A stretch of DNA of 64,000 nt from Tolypeutes matacus (lineage: Eukaryota > Chordata > Mammalia > Cingulata > Chlamyphoridae), in NCBI GenBank assembly GCA_026826555.1, contig JAKSZT010054215.1, positions 27,277,315 through 27,341,314 of the forward strand, given 5' to 3'. The notes beneath the pieces were generated by a model that worked only from the letters and a program-made list of their open reading frames with translations, made no database searches and was not told where the DNA came from. This document shows, in pieces, positions 21,910 through 33,599 of the stretch. Every line of letters begins with the position of its first letter. Within the stretch, counting starts at the first letter, position 1. The translations under genes and the position numbers were made by a program.

Positions 21910-24900
21910 TTTCTCAAGGCTTGCTGTGTAACTTATTAGGAAATGAAATGCTGACTAAAAGGGGAAAGAACTGGAAGGGATTGGGAAAAATACAAAACCA
22001 TATACATCATGACATCTCAGTGCTTTCCAGTTTTCTACTACTCCTCTGATGCTTAGTATCTCAATTTATTAAAATTATGGTAATTTGCAAAAACGATCTA
22101 AAATTTGGACTGATCTTTAAGATCAAGTCCTGTGTCATCTAAAAGGTTTCCTCTGGTAAGAATTCTACTTTGTCCTGGCCAAATGGAAAAAGTATCAAAG
22201 ACTGATAGTTTTTACAAAAAAGCAGTGCTTGAAAACATCTCACAATAGTGATTGTTTTATTGGGAATAAATCTACTTTATAAGAAAACAAAAAAACGTCA
22301 TAAGCAACACTTGAACTATGTGCCAGCATAGCCTTTTTATGTAGCCTCCTATTAATGGCAAACAGAGCTGACCCCATACAAAACTGTCAGATCTGGCAAA
22401 ATCTATGACAGCACCTCTCCCTAATTCATAACCCTTGCCGTGTGACGATGACCATTTCAAAACCCCAAAACCCTCCTACTCTCTCTCTGTTTCCCTCCTC
22501 TCTTGCTGCACTATCAAACAAGAAAGTATCTAATATTAGACATTTATAATTGTTGGCTGGCTGGTTAAAACTCATTCATATCATATGTGATAACAGGATA
22601 TGTGCCCTAACTTTTCTCTCTCTACTTGTGGAATGCTTTGGGATGCTCAGGGTAGCCATAAAGCAATATTGCCCCTTTAAGACAAATTCTGAACTGCAGA
22701 TGACCATGCAAGTCAATAACCAAGTCACTTCAAATTACTTATTATGTGCACACTCACTTGGACCTTCTCTCACTATCACCTCTCTACACGACACCTATCT
22801 CTTCAATAGGACTTATTATCATAGTTCATTAACATGTATTTATGGGGACTTTCAATATACCAAGCACTGCTCTAGGTCCTGGGAATAACTGAGCCAAACA
22901 AGTCAGGCACAGTCCATCTCCTCAGGAGCCAACTTAGTTGTTGTCACCTGATTCCCCTACCTACTGAAACAGCTGGCCTCTGGCTTCCTCCTTTAGTGTT
23001 TGGCCTCATCCACAAGACTCTCATTCCTGGATTGACTTACCCTACTTTCTAGGACTTGAATTTATTCCTTCCACATGAATGGATTCTAATTGTCCAGGCC
23101 TATAGGTCTTCAACACCCTTTGCCCCACTAGGACTCATTGACTGTCTAGAATTATAACGGTATGCAAGACTTTCTTCCAGGTTTCTGTTAGAAGACCTCA
23201 AAATCTGGGCCTAGCCCCATCCTTGCTCTTGAGTTAGAGGATACTCTATCTGTTTTTAACAAATCTTCCAAGATCTGGGACCCCTGCCTCCAGCTGCCCT
23301 TTCCCTAACACCCCGTTTACATCCCCTTTCCCCATCCTCTGCCTGAGGTCCAGAACCTCTCTCTCACCTTCTCTGCCTTTATCTCAGGGATTCCCTCTCT
23401 CCCACAAGACCATCATGTATAGTTCATGTTTATTGCTACAGTTGATATTATTTTATCTGGCACTTAATGATTTCTTCACACCATAGCGCTTCCTTCCCCA
23501 GCTGACATCTAAGCACACACACCCCTATGCCTTCTGTGTCAGGGAATGAGATTTCTGAGAAGTACAAATATAATCAGGATGCATCATCTATGATAATGAA
23601 GGTTGAACCCAATTACAAACCCAGGGCTTTTAGGGGTTCAAACCAATATTTACTCTAATTAAAATAATCCCATAAGCATTTTCACATTTAAAAGGGTAAC
23701 ATGAAATATTAATTACATTTATTGGGAGTAAACAAGTGAAAGCAAATAAATTTGTAAATTTAATCACCATGAAAACTATCAAATGTCTTTTTAAAAAATT
23801 GCTATGGATTCCCCTTTAAACATAATAATGGAATTAATAGAACATTCTGGTAATCGATAGAAATAGAGTAATTGATCAATCAGCAGAACATAGTTAGATT
23901 CTTTAACCTCCAGACACTATTATTTATGCCCAGGCAGTGCCAGAGCAAGTGCTTAGCAAACTGATATGAGAGGCACACAACCAGGATAGAGGGAGTACAT
24001 TTGGACATTATCCAAAGTTCAGTGTGGGGTGATGTGGCTTTTGCATATATATGGAACATATCACCCTTGAAGGGTAAGCATTATGCTGCTCATTAATATA
24101 TTTATCAAGGTCTCTTCATAAGCAAAAGAAACACAGTCATCCTTCATGGATGAGCTATTATTGCATTTATTCCTAAGGATTTATTAAATATTAACACTAT
24201 ATCACTTTACGCTTTTGGTACCTGCCAGAACTTAAAATATAGAATGATAGATTTGGGCACAAATTTTGTTTTAAAAAAATGCTCTGAATATGCCAAAATA
24301 AGCATGACCCTCCTCATCTCCCACCTTAAAGCCTCCCCTTTCATTCCCTCTTCCTGAATTTCCTACTGCTCTCTGCTTAACACCAGCATGTTTGTTATCT
24401 TACATCTGGGACTCATAAGCTCTTAGAGAGCAGGAGCTATTGTTGAGGCAGGAAAGTATTAATGGCATCATCACAGAAATTCCATATTGCCAGTTCACAA
24501 AGCAACTTGGCTGCTCTGTGCTGATGGGCAGTCACATCATTTCATAGACCCGGGGTATGAAGTTGGAGCCAGTGCTGACAAATAAGGCTGCAAATCCAGA
24601 ACAAGAAGTGGCAGTGTGCCCATACATCTCCCTCTGTCCTGTTGTCCATTTGGCTAAGGATCATGAGTGTGACAGCGGCTCTGAAAATGTCTAGTTTAGG
24701 ATGACACGTGCTTCAAAGAGTAGCAAAGTCTCCCACCCCGACAGTCTCCTTTATCTATAATAATAATCTATAATGAATGTCATATTCATTGATCATCTAA
24801 ATCCGTTAGCAGCAATTTTCAGTTTCATCCTGTAATCCTTAGTAAAGCAAACTCCATAATTCCCATCATGTTGGATTAATAATAATAGGTACTATTGAGT

Positions 24901-24925
24901 CACACTAAGTGCCAAGTACTTAGCT
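21910..24925. other. 3 kb with no gene seen
   Basis: Mostly unique. The 22825-22930 segment ('ataccaagcactgctctagg') resembles the short mammal-wide 'gccaggcactg' class, and 23290-23520 is weakly L2-like. Frames such as 22550-22888 (112 codons) lack motifs. Confidence 0.45.
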
Positions 24926-24929
24926 GATT

Positions 24930-25350
24930 CTGGGTATACATTTATGATGCACATTCCTTGTTCATTTACTCCCGCTCAGTTCCCCTCTTCCTCCTTCCAT
25001 CCTTAAGGACTCCATGCTTTTGCTTCGTTTCTACCTGGAGCAACCAAATGCTTCCTGAGCTAACTCTTTCCTCTTCTTCGTTTCTTAGATTAAATATCAC
25101 ATCTTCAGGGGAATATTCCCTAAAGTATCCATTTTGATTTATACACTTGCATTGCTCCTTCTACTCTTCCTTCAAAACACTTATTTATTGTTGAAAAGAT
25201 ATAATTATACATGCAATTTTTGTTTAATATTGTCTCTTTGGGGTTATAAGCTCTTTTAGAGCAGGGAAATTTCTTGTTTACTCTTGTATTTCCATGGCCT
25301 AGTACTGTTTCTTAGCAGTTAGGTGCCCCAAAATATTTATGATAATAATA
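24930..25350 (+). mobile_element. L2 LINE fragment
   Basis: L2 3' order: 'ctccatgcttttgctt', 'taaatatcacatcttcaggg', 'gtataagctcttttagagc'-like text (25245-25262), 'cagggaaatttcttg' and 'ccatggcctagtactg'. Confidence 0.6.
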
Positions 25351-25439
25351 TATTTTTCATCAAATCCTCAAAACAACCCTTCGGAGTACGTAATGTAGAA
25401 GCTCTCATAAAGCGTTCAGCTTCAAAACATAGAAAATTT

Positions 25440-25720
25440 TCCATTTATTTTAGTATAAATGATACAAAAATTACTTTTCTCACATATCAATAAATCCAGA
25501 GCTATGGTGAGCTCCAGAGTTGGCTGGCTCTGAAGCACAGGGATGTCATTAAGGACTCAGGTTCTTTCATTCTTTGTGTGTCAGCTTTGCCATCACGATG
25601 GCTGCAATTAGGGTTGTACAATGGCAGTTCTATGCATCACATGTAGACAGGATAGTTTAGGAGGTAATGCCGGAGGAGAGCAGCAAAGATGAAAGAAGGT
25701 ATCAGGGGATACCTTATCAA
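25440..25720 (-). mobile_element. MaLR-like LTR fragment (weak)
   Basis: Phrases 'aaggactcaggttctttca' and 'gccatcacgatggctgca' resemble reverse MLT1-type LTR text. Diverged; could be another old repeat. Confidence 0.35.
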
Positions 25721-25724
25721 TACA

Positions 25725-26690
25725 TTGTAAATCACTATCAGGTAGCCTAATCTTAACCAAATTGATCAGCCCCTACACTTAAGGGTGTTCCAAAGAATAA
25801 GACAACCTGAAGCAGGCCACTCACCACCATCGGAATTACAAAATAATATGTTCTTCCTGCCACAACCTATATTAATAATATAAGACTTCAAGGGACTCAA
25901 AAGTAGCACTTTGTCAGGAAAGGGTTGGTCTTGATACCCTTGACTAGGAGAGGAGTGCAAACTGACGACAGGGCTGTGCCAGCCTCATGAGACTAGACAT
26001 AGCAAGGAAAATGACATTTCCAGAGAAAGCAACACACAGAGGGGCTGTTGATGTGGGTGGACTTGAAGGAGGTATAACTGGAGAGTTTCTGGGCAAGGAG
26101 GTAGAGGAGAAGAAGATGCAGGAGCAGCTGGCTATAAGGACTTGTCAGAAGTCTGGTAAAGGCCCTTTGCAGTGTGTACTTCCTAGCATGGTCCACTCGG
26201 ACAAATCTTCTCTGCTTTCCTTGTGTTGATAAAGTGAATGCTGGCCAGCTTAGGAAAGCAGCTGTTGGATATATTGATTCTGTGGAAGAGCTGAAATGAT
26301 TGAATCTTTCACAGTTGCTTATATTCCCATTAAAACTAGGGAGAGCCAATAAGGTCAGTGGAAGTACAATTTTTCATGGAGTCAGAAATGACAGTTAGGC
26401 TCTATTTAAATCAACTGTGAAAATGCAGTAAGTCAAAAGGACAATACCTTCTGGTAAAGCCAGAGAAATCATATTTATTTCTGGAATGGCAAGAAATTAA
26501 TATTTTGAGTATCTGCTGCTCTCTGTAGTTATGCCAATGTTGAGAATTACACAGCATTTTTCTTCAGGGAGCAAGCAACCTAAGTACTCACTGGGTAGCC
26601 ACTGAGTACTTACAACATGGGTTATGAGAGATTCAGAAAAGTGAGCAGCATGCCCCAATCCTCAAGAAAAACAAAAGTAGCTCATTAAAA
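25725..26690. other. No gene seen
   Basis: Overlapping frames of 80 and 118 codons on opposite strands (25987-26229, 25993-26349) have no recognised domain, and neither is supported. Confidence 0.45.
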
Positions 26691-26700
26691 AAAATGAGGT

Positions 26701-26864
26701 ATACTTACCTGGCAGGGGAGATACCATGATCACGAAGGTGGTTTTCCCAGGGCGAGGCTGATCCATTGCACTCCAGATGTGCTGACCCCTGTGATTTCCC
26801 CAAATGTGGGAAACTCGACTGCATAATTTGTGGTAGTGGGGGACTGCATTAGCGCTCTCCCCTG
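26701..26864 (+). pseudogene. U1 snRNA retrocopy, full length
   Basis: U1 is the snRNA that recognises 5' splice sites. This 164-base copy spans the RNA exactly from 'atacttacctggcagggg' to the final CCTG. I count six differences from the human RNA, several at CpG sites. The splice-site pairing element (acttacctg), the stem-loop I region, the U1A-binding loop 'attgcactcc' and the Sm site 'aatttgtgg' are unchanged. It is a retrocopy, not a gene locus: an A-rich tail (26865-26893) follows. A short direct repeat 'aatgaggt' flanks copy plus tail (26693-26700 and 26894-26901), and the left site reads TT|AAAA, the L1 endonuclease target. No PSE upstream or 3' box downstream was seen. An L1 5' head begins right after it. 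Confidence 0.95.
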
Positions 26865-26901
26865 AAAACAAGAAGAAAAAAAAACAAAAAAACAATGAGG
26901 T

Positions 26902-27083
26902 AGAAGGATAACCAGCAAGATGGCGGCAGAGTAAGGAGCTCCTAGAGGCAGCTCATGCTACAGGGCAGTTAGTAATCACCCAGAGCTATCTAAAGCACCT
27001 GTTTGGGGGCTCCAGGAGATCAGAAGAGCATCCTGCAACATCCTCGAAATAAATAAATAAATCTTTAAAAACAAAACAAAACA
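26902..27083 (+). mobile_element. L1 5'UTR head joined to an A/T-rich SINE-like tail
   Basis: 26914-27045 starts 'agcaagatggcggcagagta' and continues 'aggagctcctagaggcagct', which I read as the beginning of a xenarthran-type L1 5'UTR (compare the AAGATGGC start of primate L1s). It breaks off at ~27045 into AAATAAATAAATAAATCTTTAAAAA (see 27046-27070), a tail like that of the DAS SINEs at 17567 and 33238, then an L1 3' end at 27084. No 5'UTR remainder, ORF1 or ORF2 is present. Confidence 0.6.
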
Positions 27084-27259
27084 ATGAACTCTAAATAAAC
27101 TATGGATGATAGTTAATAATAAAACTATAAAAATGTTCTTTTACTAATTGCAACAAACATAGTACAGTAAGGCAAGCTGTTATTAATAGAAGAATATATG
27201 GGAACACTATATTTTATGCATGATTTATCTGTAAACCTACAACTTCTATAATAAAAAAA
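27084..27259 (+). mobile_element. L1 3' terminus, xenarthran type
   Basis: Matches the last ~170 bases of the L1 3'UTR at 1131-1639: 'aaactatggatgatagttaa', 'tattttatgcatgattta', 'gtaaacctacaacttct', then an AATAAAAAAA tail. Inserted against an older minus-strand L1. Confidence 0.8.
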
Positions 27260-27264
27260 TCAAT

Positions 27265-27790
27265 TTTCCATGTTTGTGTAGGCTGATTTCTGAAGTCTCT
27301 ATTCTGTTCCATTGATATATGAATCTGTACCTTCACCAATTCCATACTGTCTTGATTGTGTAGCTTTATATAAATCCTGAAATCTGTGAGTGTGTATCCT
27401 ACAATGTCATTCTTTTAAAAAATTCCTTTGGATAGCTTAGGACTTTTGACTTTCCATATAACTTTTAGAATCAGCTTATCCATGTAATAAAAAAAAAATC
27501 CTGGATGATTTTGATTTGAATTGTGTTATATCTATAGATCAACATGGAAAAATTGACTTCTTTATTATATTGTGATGTCTAATGTGTGAAAACAGAATAT
27601 GTCTCCATTTATTTAGGTAAACTTTTATTTCTTTCCTCTGTATTAAGTAGTTTTCGGCATTCAAATCCTACACTTGTCACATAGGCGTGGTAGAGAACAG
27701 ACATCCTTGCCTTGTTCCCAATCTTAAGGTCAAAGCATTCAGGTTTGCTGTGAAATTTTGTAGATGACTTTCTCAGGTTAGGAAAGTTAT
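27265..27790 (-). mobile_element. Old L1 ORF2 fragment
   Basis: Reverse-oriented L1 ORF2 text: 'tctattctgttccattgata', 'gtagctttatataaatcctg', 'cctttggatagcttaggac', 'gaacagacatccttgccttg'. Many stops. Confidence 0.8.
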
Positions 27791-27799
27791 GACAGAGGT

Positions 27800-28870
27800 A
27801 AAAATGGGTCATATACTGGAATAAGAAATATACTAACACACAAATAAATAATATCTGGAATGTAAAAAATAATCCCTGCAATAAAAATAGAATAAGACTG
27901 CCAATATGGGCAAAGGTTGCAACAATAGAGGAATACTCATTAGAGGAATATTCAATAAACATCTGAAAAGATTCTCAATCTCAGTTTCAAAGCTAAGCAA
28001 AGTCCTATGGTATGTTTACATTTTGATTCTGTTGAAAGCACCTTCTTTGTAGTTAAATTTTGTAAAGGAATGATTAAGAATATCATCTCAAAATCCAGGT
28101 GCTGTTTTCATGTTTCATAGTTTTGGAAGATAATTTGGCCATGTTTTATAATTTTAGATGTATATGAATTTTTAAAATAAATCCTATTTATGAGACATTT
28201 TGCCTCTTACACCAGTTATGTTTTATGAATTTTTATGATTTTTAAGTGTTTCATGAGTCAAAGGTAAATGTGATATAGCAAGAGTATTTATCTCTTTACA
28301 TTGGTTGAATGTTAAAGCCCCACACAAGAACTCTACTAACCTCAATTGCACAGTCCAGATTTCAGTCTTACTCTGCCTTAATCTGATTATTTATCAGGTA
28401 TGTTCTTTGCTTAGTTCTCTGGGTCAGAAATATTCTGTTACCTTGTCTTTGTCATCAGTATAGTGAGACAATTTACAACATAGTGCCTTTACCAACAAAA
28501 TGTTTTTAGGTCTAAATGATTTGCTTTAGAACTCACTTTTAATTAAAACTGATTCCCTACTTAAGGAGGGGCATATTTTTCTTACTTAAAGCTTGATCAA
28601 AAAAGGGATTTATATTATTTTATTGTTACATTAGGTTATTGAGGCCATGTGAACTGTAACAATGTGATATAATTCCATACCTAAAGATTAGCAAACAAAA
28701 AATTTATATTTGAAAATATCAGCGTTAGCAAGTAGAGGGGTAAATGGGTACTTTTATACTCTTCTGTGTAAAACTACTGATATTTGTGGAAATAATTCCT
28801 AACTTTCTGTTAGGAAATAATTCTTAACTACCCACCTTGATAATCCCAGACAATTTCAGGCAGAGAGAGT
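27800..28870. other. No gene seen
   Basis: AT-rich. A short plus-strand L1-like phrase at 27945-27990 ('caataaacatctgaaaagat') may be a further L1 scrap. The 117-codon minus-strand frame (27609-27962) partly overlaps the L1 and is not supported. Confidence 0.4.
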
Positions 28871-28879
28871 AGAATGAGA

Positions 28880-29160
28880 GCAAGAGCAAGAGACTAGCAG
28901 ACTTGACTTCCCACTATAACTCTGCTTCTTATGAACTGTATAATCCTAAACAAGAAAGTCAACATGACTGAGCTTCAGGCTTGTCCCCTGCCACGTGGGG
29001 ATCTCAGTGGTGTGCTAGAGCTGACTTGCACAGGCTCATAAGAGCCGACTGTTAAAAATTCAGAAATTTTGTGAGACGATTGCTAACATGCTGGTAGTTT
29101 GAAGTAAGCCATGTGAAAATGTGGAAATATTTATTACACCACAGAAACTGGCTAATGTAC
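28880..29160 (+). mobile_element. MIR fragment plus an unnamed ancient repeat
   Basis: 28890-28985 follows MIR order ('gacttgacttcccactataa', 'tatgaactgtataatcc', 'catgactgagcttcagg'). 29005-29150 ('aggctcataagagccgactg', 'agtaagccatgtgaaaat') is a dispersed mammalian repeat I recognise but cannot name. Confidence 0.45.
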
Positions 29161-29504
29161 AAGTTAGGGCTCCCTACTAGCCCCCTAAGAGCAGGTTTAA
29201 CAGCATAACATGGGGATATTATAGGAAAAGGCAAATAAATGTGTCTCACACATTTGCCAGATGCCATTAGCCTATCAAAAATAACTCCAATTCAGAATTA
29301 GGAAGCTAAATATTTTGCTAAAAATATAAATAATTTTTGCATTAAATACTGTTTAAGTTAGTTATTTCACTGCCTCCATGTTAAAATTAATACAAACTAC
29401 TTTTATGGAGAGTTTAATGAGATTAGTCATGGCTATTCATGTTTCCATAGTTTTTTTAAAAGGTAATTCCCCCCCAAAAAAAAAATTTTATATGATTGAT
29501 ACCA

Positions 29505-29595
29505 TATTACCCATGTTACAGATAGGAATTGAGCCTCAAAGAACACCTCCACAACTATATGCGACAGAGCCAAGATAGAACCTGGGGTGATTGAA
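29505..29595 (-). mobile_element. MIR fragment
   Basis: Reverse MIR: 'acccatgttacagatagga', 'ttgagcctcaaagaac', 'gcgacagagccaagatagaa'. Confidence 0.5.
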
Positions 29596-29599
29596 CCTC

Positions 29600-31300
29600 A
29601 AAGTCCTTGTTCTTTTCCCTGGGTCATCCTGTTTCTCTTACTATGACAACTAAGTTTGGTCTAACTATCCATTAAAGATTCAGGAATGCCAATGCTTCCT
29701 AATGTGGCAAGGATCAATGCTATAATACCAACGCAAAATTCAGATCTTTTACTTCCATTTTCTTTCTAACATCCAAGTTTTCATTAGCAAGAAGAGATGG
29801 TTGTGATGTAAAATATGATGGAATAAACCTCAACTATGTCCCTCCCTTTCCCTGCTTCTTGAATAGTAGACTGATTCTAGTTATGGAAAATGAGTTCTTT
29901 GCATCTTCAGGCAGAGAGTGGCAATTGCCCCCTTGACCTCCCATTGCGTATTCCCAAGGAAAGCGCCAATCAGTTCACTCATATTTGCAATTGTAGTCAT
30001 CTTTGGCTTCATGGTACATTCATATAAACCTTTTTCAGGGTTATAGACTTAGAAGAATTTATACAATTTTCCCAAACAAGAAAACAAACATTAACACCCA
30101 ATGTTCACCACAGCACTCATTGCTTCACTTGACCAGAGAGCAGTCTTTTGAGGAGTATTGGGAAGCCTGGGCTCGATGGGTGGCTGATCTTTTGTGGCTC
30201 TACTTAGCCCCCACCATAGAGCACAGATTGTTGGTGGAAAACACTTTGGCCAGTGCTTGTTTGTTCCCAAATGAATTTGAGGTTTAAACCTAAAAACCCA
30301 AAAGAGCCCCTAGTAGGTTGGGTGGAGAAATAGGAAAGACTCTTTTGTAGCAGTTAGAGGCAGGTTTTACAATTAGTTGGCTTAGTACCAATAGCAGGAG
30401 GAAATGTTTCTTTCGGGATCAATCAGGACTGTTAGCCTGTGTTGACAGACGTGCACAAGTTGCACTGGCCCATTTCTGTTTGTGGCAAAGAAGGTCCTAC
30501 TATGCAAGCTTTTAGGTGTTGAACAAAGCCTCTGCACTTAGTGAGAAATTCTTGTCAGGGGTTACAGAGGACACTAAGTGATTTTGCCCTTTTAAAATAG
30601 AGAGTACTTTTATAATTTAAATACTTAAAGCAATTAAGTCACACTTCAAAGAGCAAACTTAAGTTCATGTAGGAGGGCGGGATGGAGGTAGTGAAGAAGC
30701 TCTTATGACATTCAAAAATAACATATAATGAATAATCAGTTGATCTTAATACACTTGACTTTTCTAACTACTTCCAACAATACCAAATTCAAAACATCAC
30801 ACTTTAAAATAATTTCTAAGTGTGGATCTACTAAGGTCTACCCAAATCATCACCAGAAGAGGTATTACAGTGTTTTCTTTCAGAGGAGCAGATCCCAAGA
30901 TTGCACCTCAACAAAAGGTGATTTTCCTCCCTTTTATATTTAAGCTTGTGCATTTCATAAAGAGGTAAGTATTTTTGCCTTATGAACAAGTTTATTGTGA
31001 TGTACCATGTTTTTTGTTGTTTGTTGTGAAATGTATCACACTGGCATAAACAGACACCCAAAAGAAAATTATGTGTCTATTCCTCTCTATCCTCAGCTTG
31101 ATCCAAACACTACCCCGAAGCTGGAAATTGCCCAAAGACCAAATGTTGAGTGCTGAGTGGGCTTTAAACAAATCATAAATCAATGGAAAAAATGAATGTA
31201 TGACAGAGCTACCTAATGATGTTTTAAATTTGGATGAAGAGAAATGTTCTTCCAAATATGAATCTATCTTCTCTAGGCTTATGAATAGATATTGTTTATT
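29600..31300. other. No gene seen
   Basis: Contains a 94-codon plus-strand frame at 30003-30287 whose C-terminal half is tryptophan- and leucine-rich. It was not recognised as any family, and no supporting signal was found. Confidence 0.45.
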
Positions 31301-31319
31301 GTCAAAAAATGGAAAATGT

Positions 31320-31400
31320 AGAAGTGGATGTGGCTCAAGTAGTTGAGTGCCTGCTTCCCACATGGGAGGTCCTGGGTTCAATCCCTGGCCCTGGTATCCC
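31320..31400 (+). mobile_element. DAS-type SINE, tRNA-related head only
   Basis: A-box region 'tgtggctcaagtagttga' and B box 'gggttcaatccc' are intact. It is flanked by 17-base direct repeats 31303-31319 and 31401-31417 with one mismatch (caaaaaatggaaaatgt / caaaaaagggaaaatgt). The copy is only 81 bases and has no A tail of its own beyond the A run in the duplication. Confidence 0.9.
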
Positions 31401-31629
31401 CAAAAAAGGGAAAATGTGCTCATGTTGCTTATTTTCAATTATTGGCATTCAACAGAACAGAATCTGACATTTAATTGTTACCAAATAAATATGTGAATGA
31501 ATGAAGCCTTCTAGAGCCCTCAAAAGCTTTAAGAAAAGCTGCAAAAAAAAACACAAAACCTAAATTACAGTCACCACCATCACAGGGAAGCATGAACCAA
31601 GGTAGAATTTATAAGTCTACCAAGCTCAA

Positions 31630-33220
31630 TTTCTCATTTATTCATTATTAATTCAACAAAATTTATTGAGCCTTACTGTTTGCCAGGTAATGCTCTAGGT
31701 ACTTGGGAGATATCAGTGCAGGAAACAGTCAAAGTTACATGCCACCATGAAGCTTGCTTTCTAGCAAGGAGGAGATAGAAAATAAATGGTAAACATAATA
31801 AGTAAAGTATATAGTATGTTGGATGGTGATATTTTCTATGGAAAGAAAGAATAAGTAGAACAAAGTAAGGGGTAATTGTGTAGTTAGGATGGGCAGTTGG
31901 GGTAGGATACATTGAAAAGGTGACATCTGAGCCATCACATGAGGGAGGTGGATATCTGAGAAGAAAGATCCAGGCAGTGGGAAAAGCCAGTGCTGAGGTC
32001 TATGGTAAAAGTGCTATTGGCATGTTCAAGAAATAGTAAAGAGGTCAAAGTAGTGTGCAGAGTAAGAGAGATTGGAGTTGCGGTCAGGGAGTTAAGGGGT
32101 ACGTTGATTTTCGCAGATCCTGTAGGGTTTGTAGGCCACTGTAAACACATTGGCCTTTATTCTGACTGAGTCCCTGCAATGGTTTATGCAAAGGATGACA
32201 TATCTGAAATTTGTTTTAGAAAGATCAAACTACTACGTTGAGAATAGATTTTACCTGCACTGCACTTGTGGAAATGGGTAAACCATTTAGGAAGTTATCA
32301 TAATAATGTAGGTAAGATGTGAAGGAGTTGAAACTTGGTTGGCATCAGTGAAAGTGGTGAAAAGTGGTCAGATGGTGTATTTTTTGAAGGTGGGGCAAAC
32401 GATTTCCTGAAAGATTGGAAATACTGGTATGAGAGAAAGGGAAGAATCAAGGATGACTCAGGGTTTTTTGGACAGATAGGGCTATGCCAATTGAGACAGA
32501 GCAGGTTATGTGCTGAACAGTTTCTGGAAGGTATATCAGGGCTTCACTTCTGACATTGTTGAGTGTGAGATGTCTATTAGAAGCACATATGGAGATGTTA
32601 ACTATTCTATTAGATGCTCAAGTTTAGAGTTCAGGAGAAAGGTTTGGAATGGAGACATAAATTTGGGGGTCAATGACATTTAGATGAGCCCTAAAGCCAT
32701 GAGATTGGATGAGATCATCAAAGGAGTCAGTGGATTCATAGAAGAGATTTTTTGTTTGTACTTTAAAATAGAGGGAAATAAAATGTTTGTATGATGATGG
32801 GATACTCTAGTGCAGAGGGGGAAATGATGTTGCAGGAGAGATGGAAAAATTAAGAGTGAGGCTCTAGAGTAGACAAGAAGGAATGGAATCAAGTGTGCAA
32901 GTAGAGGGGCTGACTTTTGAAAGGAACACGGTATAGATAGGAAAGGAATGACATTGTGGGAGTCTGTGTAGGTTCTCTTCTGAAGGTCTCAATTTCTTTG
33001 GAAAGTAGAGAACAAGATCATAAGCTAAGTGAAGATGGAGGAGAAACTCTGTGTTTTTTCTCCAGCCATACTCTTCTGCATGGGAGTAGCAATGGGGTAG
33101 GTAGAGAATTGGTGTTAACTGGGATTTTAGTTTTACAGTCAAGTATGAAGAAACAAGAGATGGGAAGTTATATTGATGGATCATATATTTTAGGATGGCT
33201 AAGAAGGAAGAGGGGGCATT
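31630..33220. mobile_element. Long ancient mammalian repeat, family not named
   Basis: Begins 'caacaaaatttattgagcct', 'gccaggtaatgctctagg'. It then runs through phrases seen in a common mammal-wide repeat: 'tgtagggtttgtaggccac', 'gaatcaaggatgactcaggg', 'gagatgtctattagaagcac', 'atgagattggatgagatcat'. The same type of text resumes at 34010-34500 after a SINE and an LTR-like insertion. Frames such as 32864-33184 are shadows of it. I do not assign LINE, LTR or DNA class. Confidence 0.6.
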
Positions 33221-33237
33221 GAAAGACAGTGAAGGGG

Positions 33238-33483
33238 AAGCGGATGTGGCTCAATCAGTAGGGCTCCCATTTACCATATGGGAGGCCCCGGGTTCGGTTC
33301 CTGGGGCCTCCTGGTGAAGGCAAGCCAGCCCACGTGGCACGGTGAGCTGATGCAGCAGGACAACCCAGGAAGGGGAGACAAGCAGACACAGAAAAACACA
33401 CAGCAAATGGACACAGCGAGCACAAGCAGCAAGGGGGGGATAAATGAATAAATAAATAAAATCTTAAAAAATAAAAAAAAAAA
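33238..33483 (+). mobile_element. DAS-type SINE, long form
   Basis: Complete copy: A-box region 'tgtggctcaatcagtagg', B box 'gggttcggttcc', a body with 'gcaaatggacacagcgagca', the G run and an AAATAAAATC-type A tail. It is flanked by perfect 17-base direct repeats, 33221-33237 and 33484-33500 (gaaagacagtgaagggg). It sits inside the ancient repeat. The structure and exact duplication indicate recent L1-driven insertion. Confidence 0.96.
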
Positions 33484-33599
33484 GAAAGACAGTGAAGGGG
33501 GATATATTGATGGATTAACATTACTAGGTGAGAGTGGGAAAAGGAAAGTGAGGATTTTTGGAATTGGGATAGCCATCAGAATGTAACTCTCAGATCTCC

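Noticed and set aside
30003..30287. 94-codon plus-strand frame with a Trp/Leu-rich C-terminal half
   Set aside because: No family recognised; no poly(A), duplication or exon boundary signals.
30992..31438. 148-codon minus-strand frame
   Set aside because: Part of it is the reverse of the tRNA-derived SINE at 31320-31400, and the rest is unsupported.
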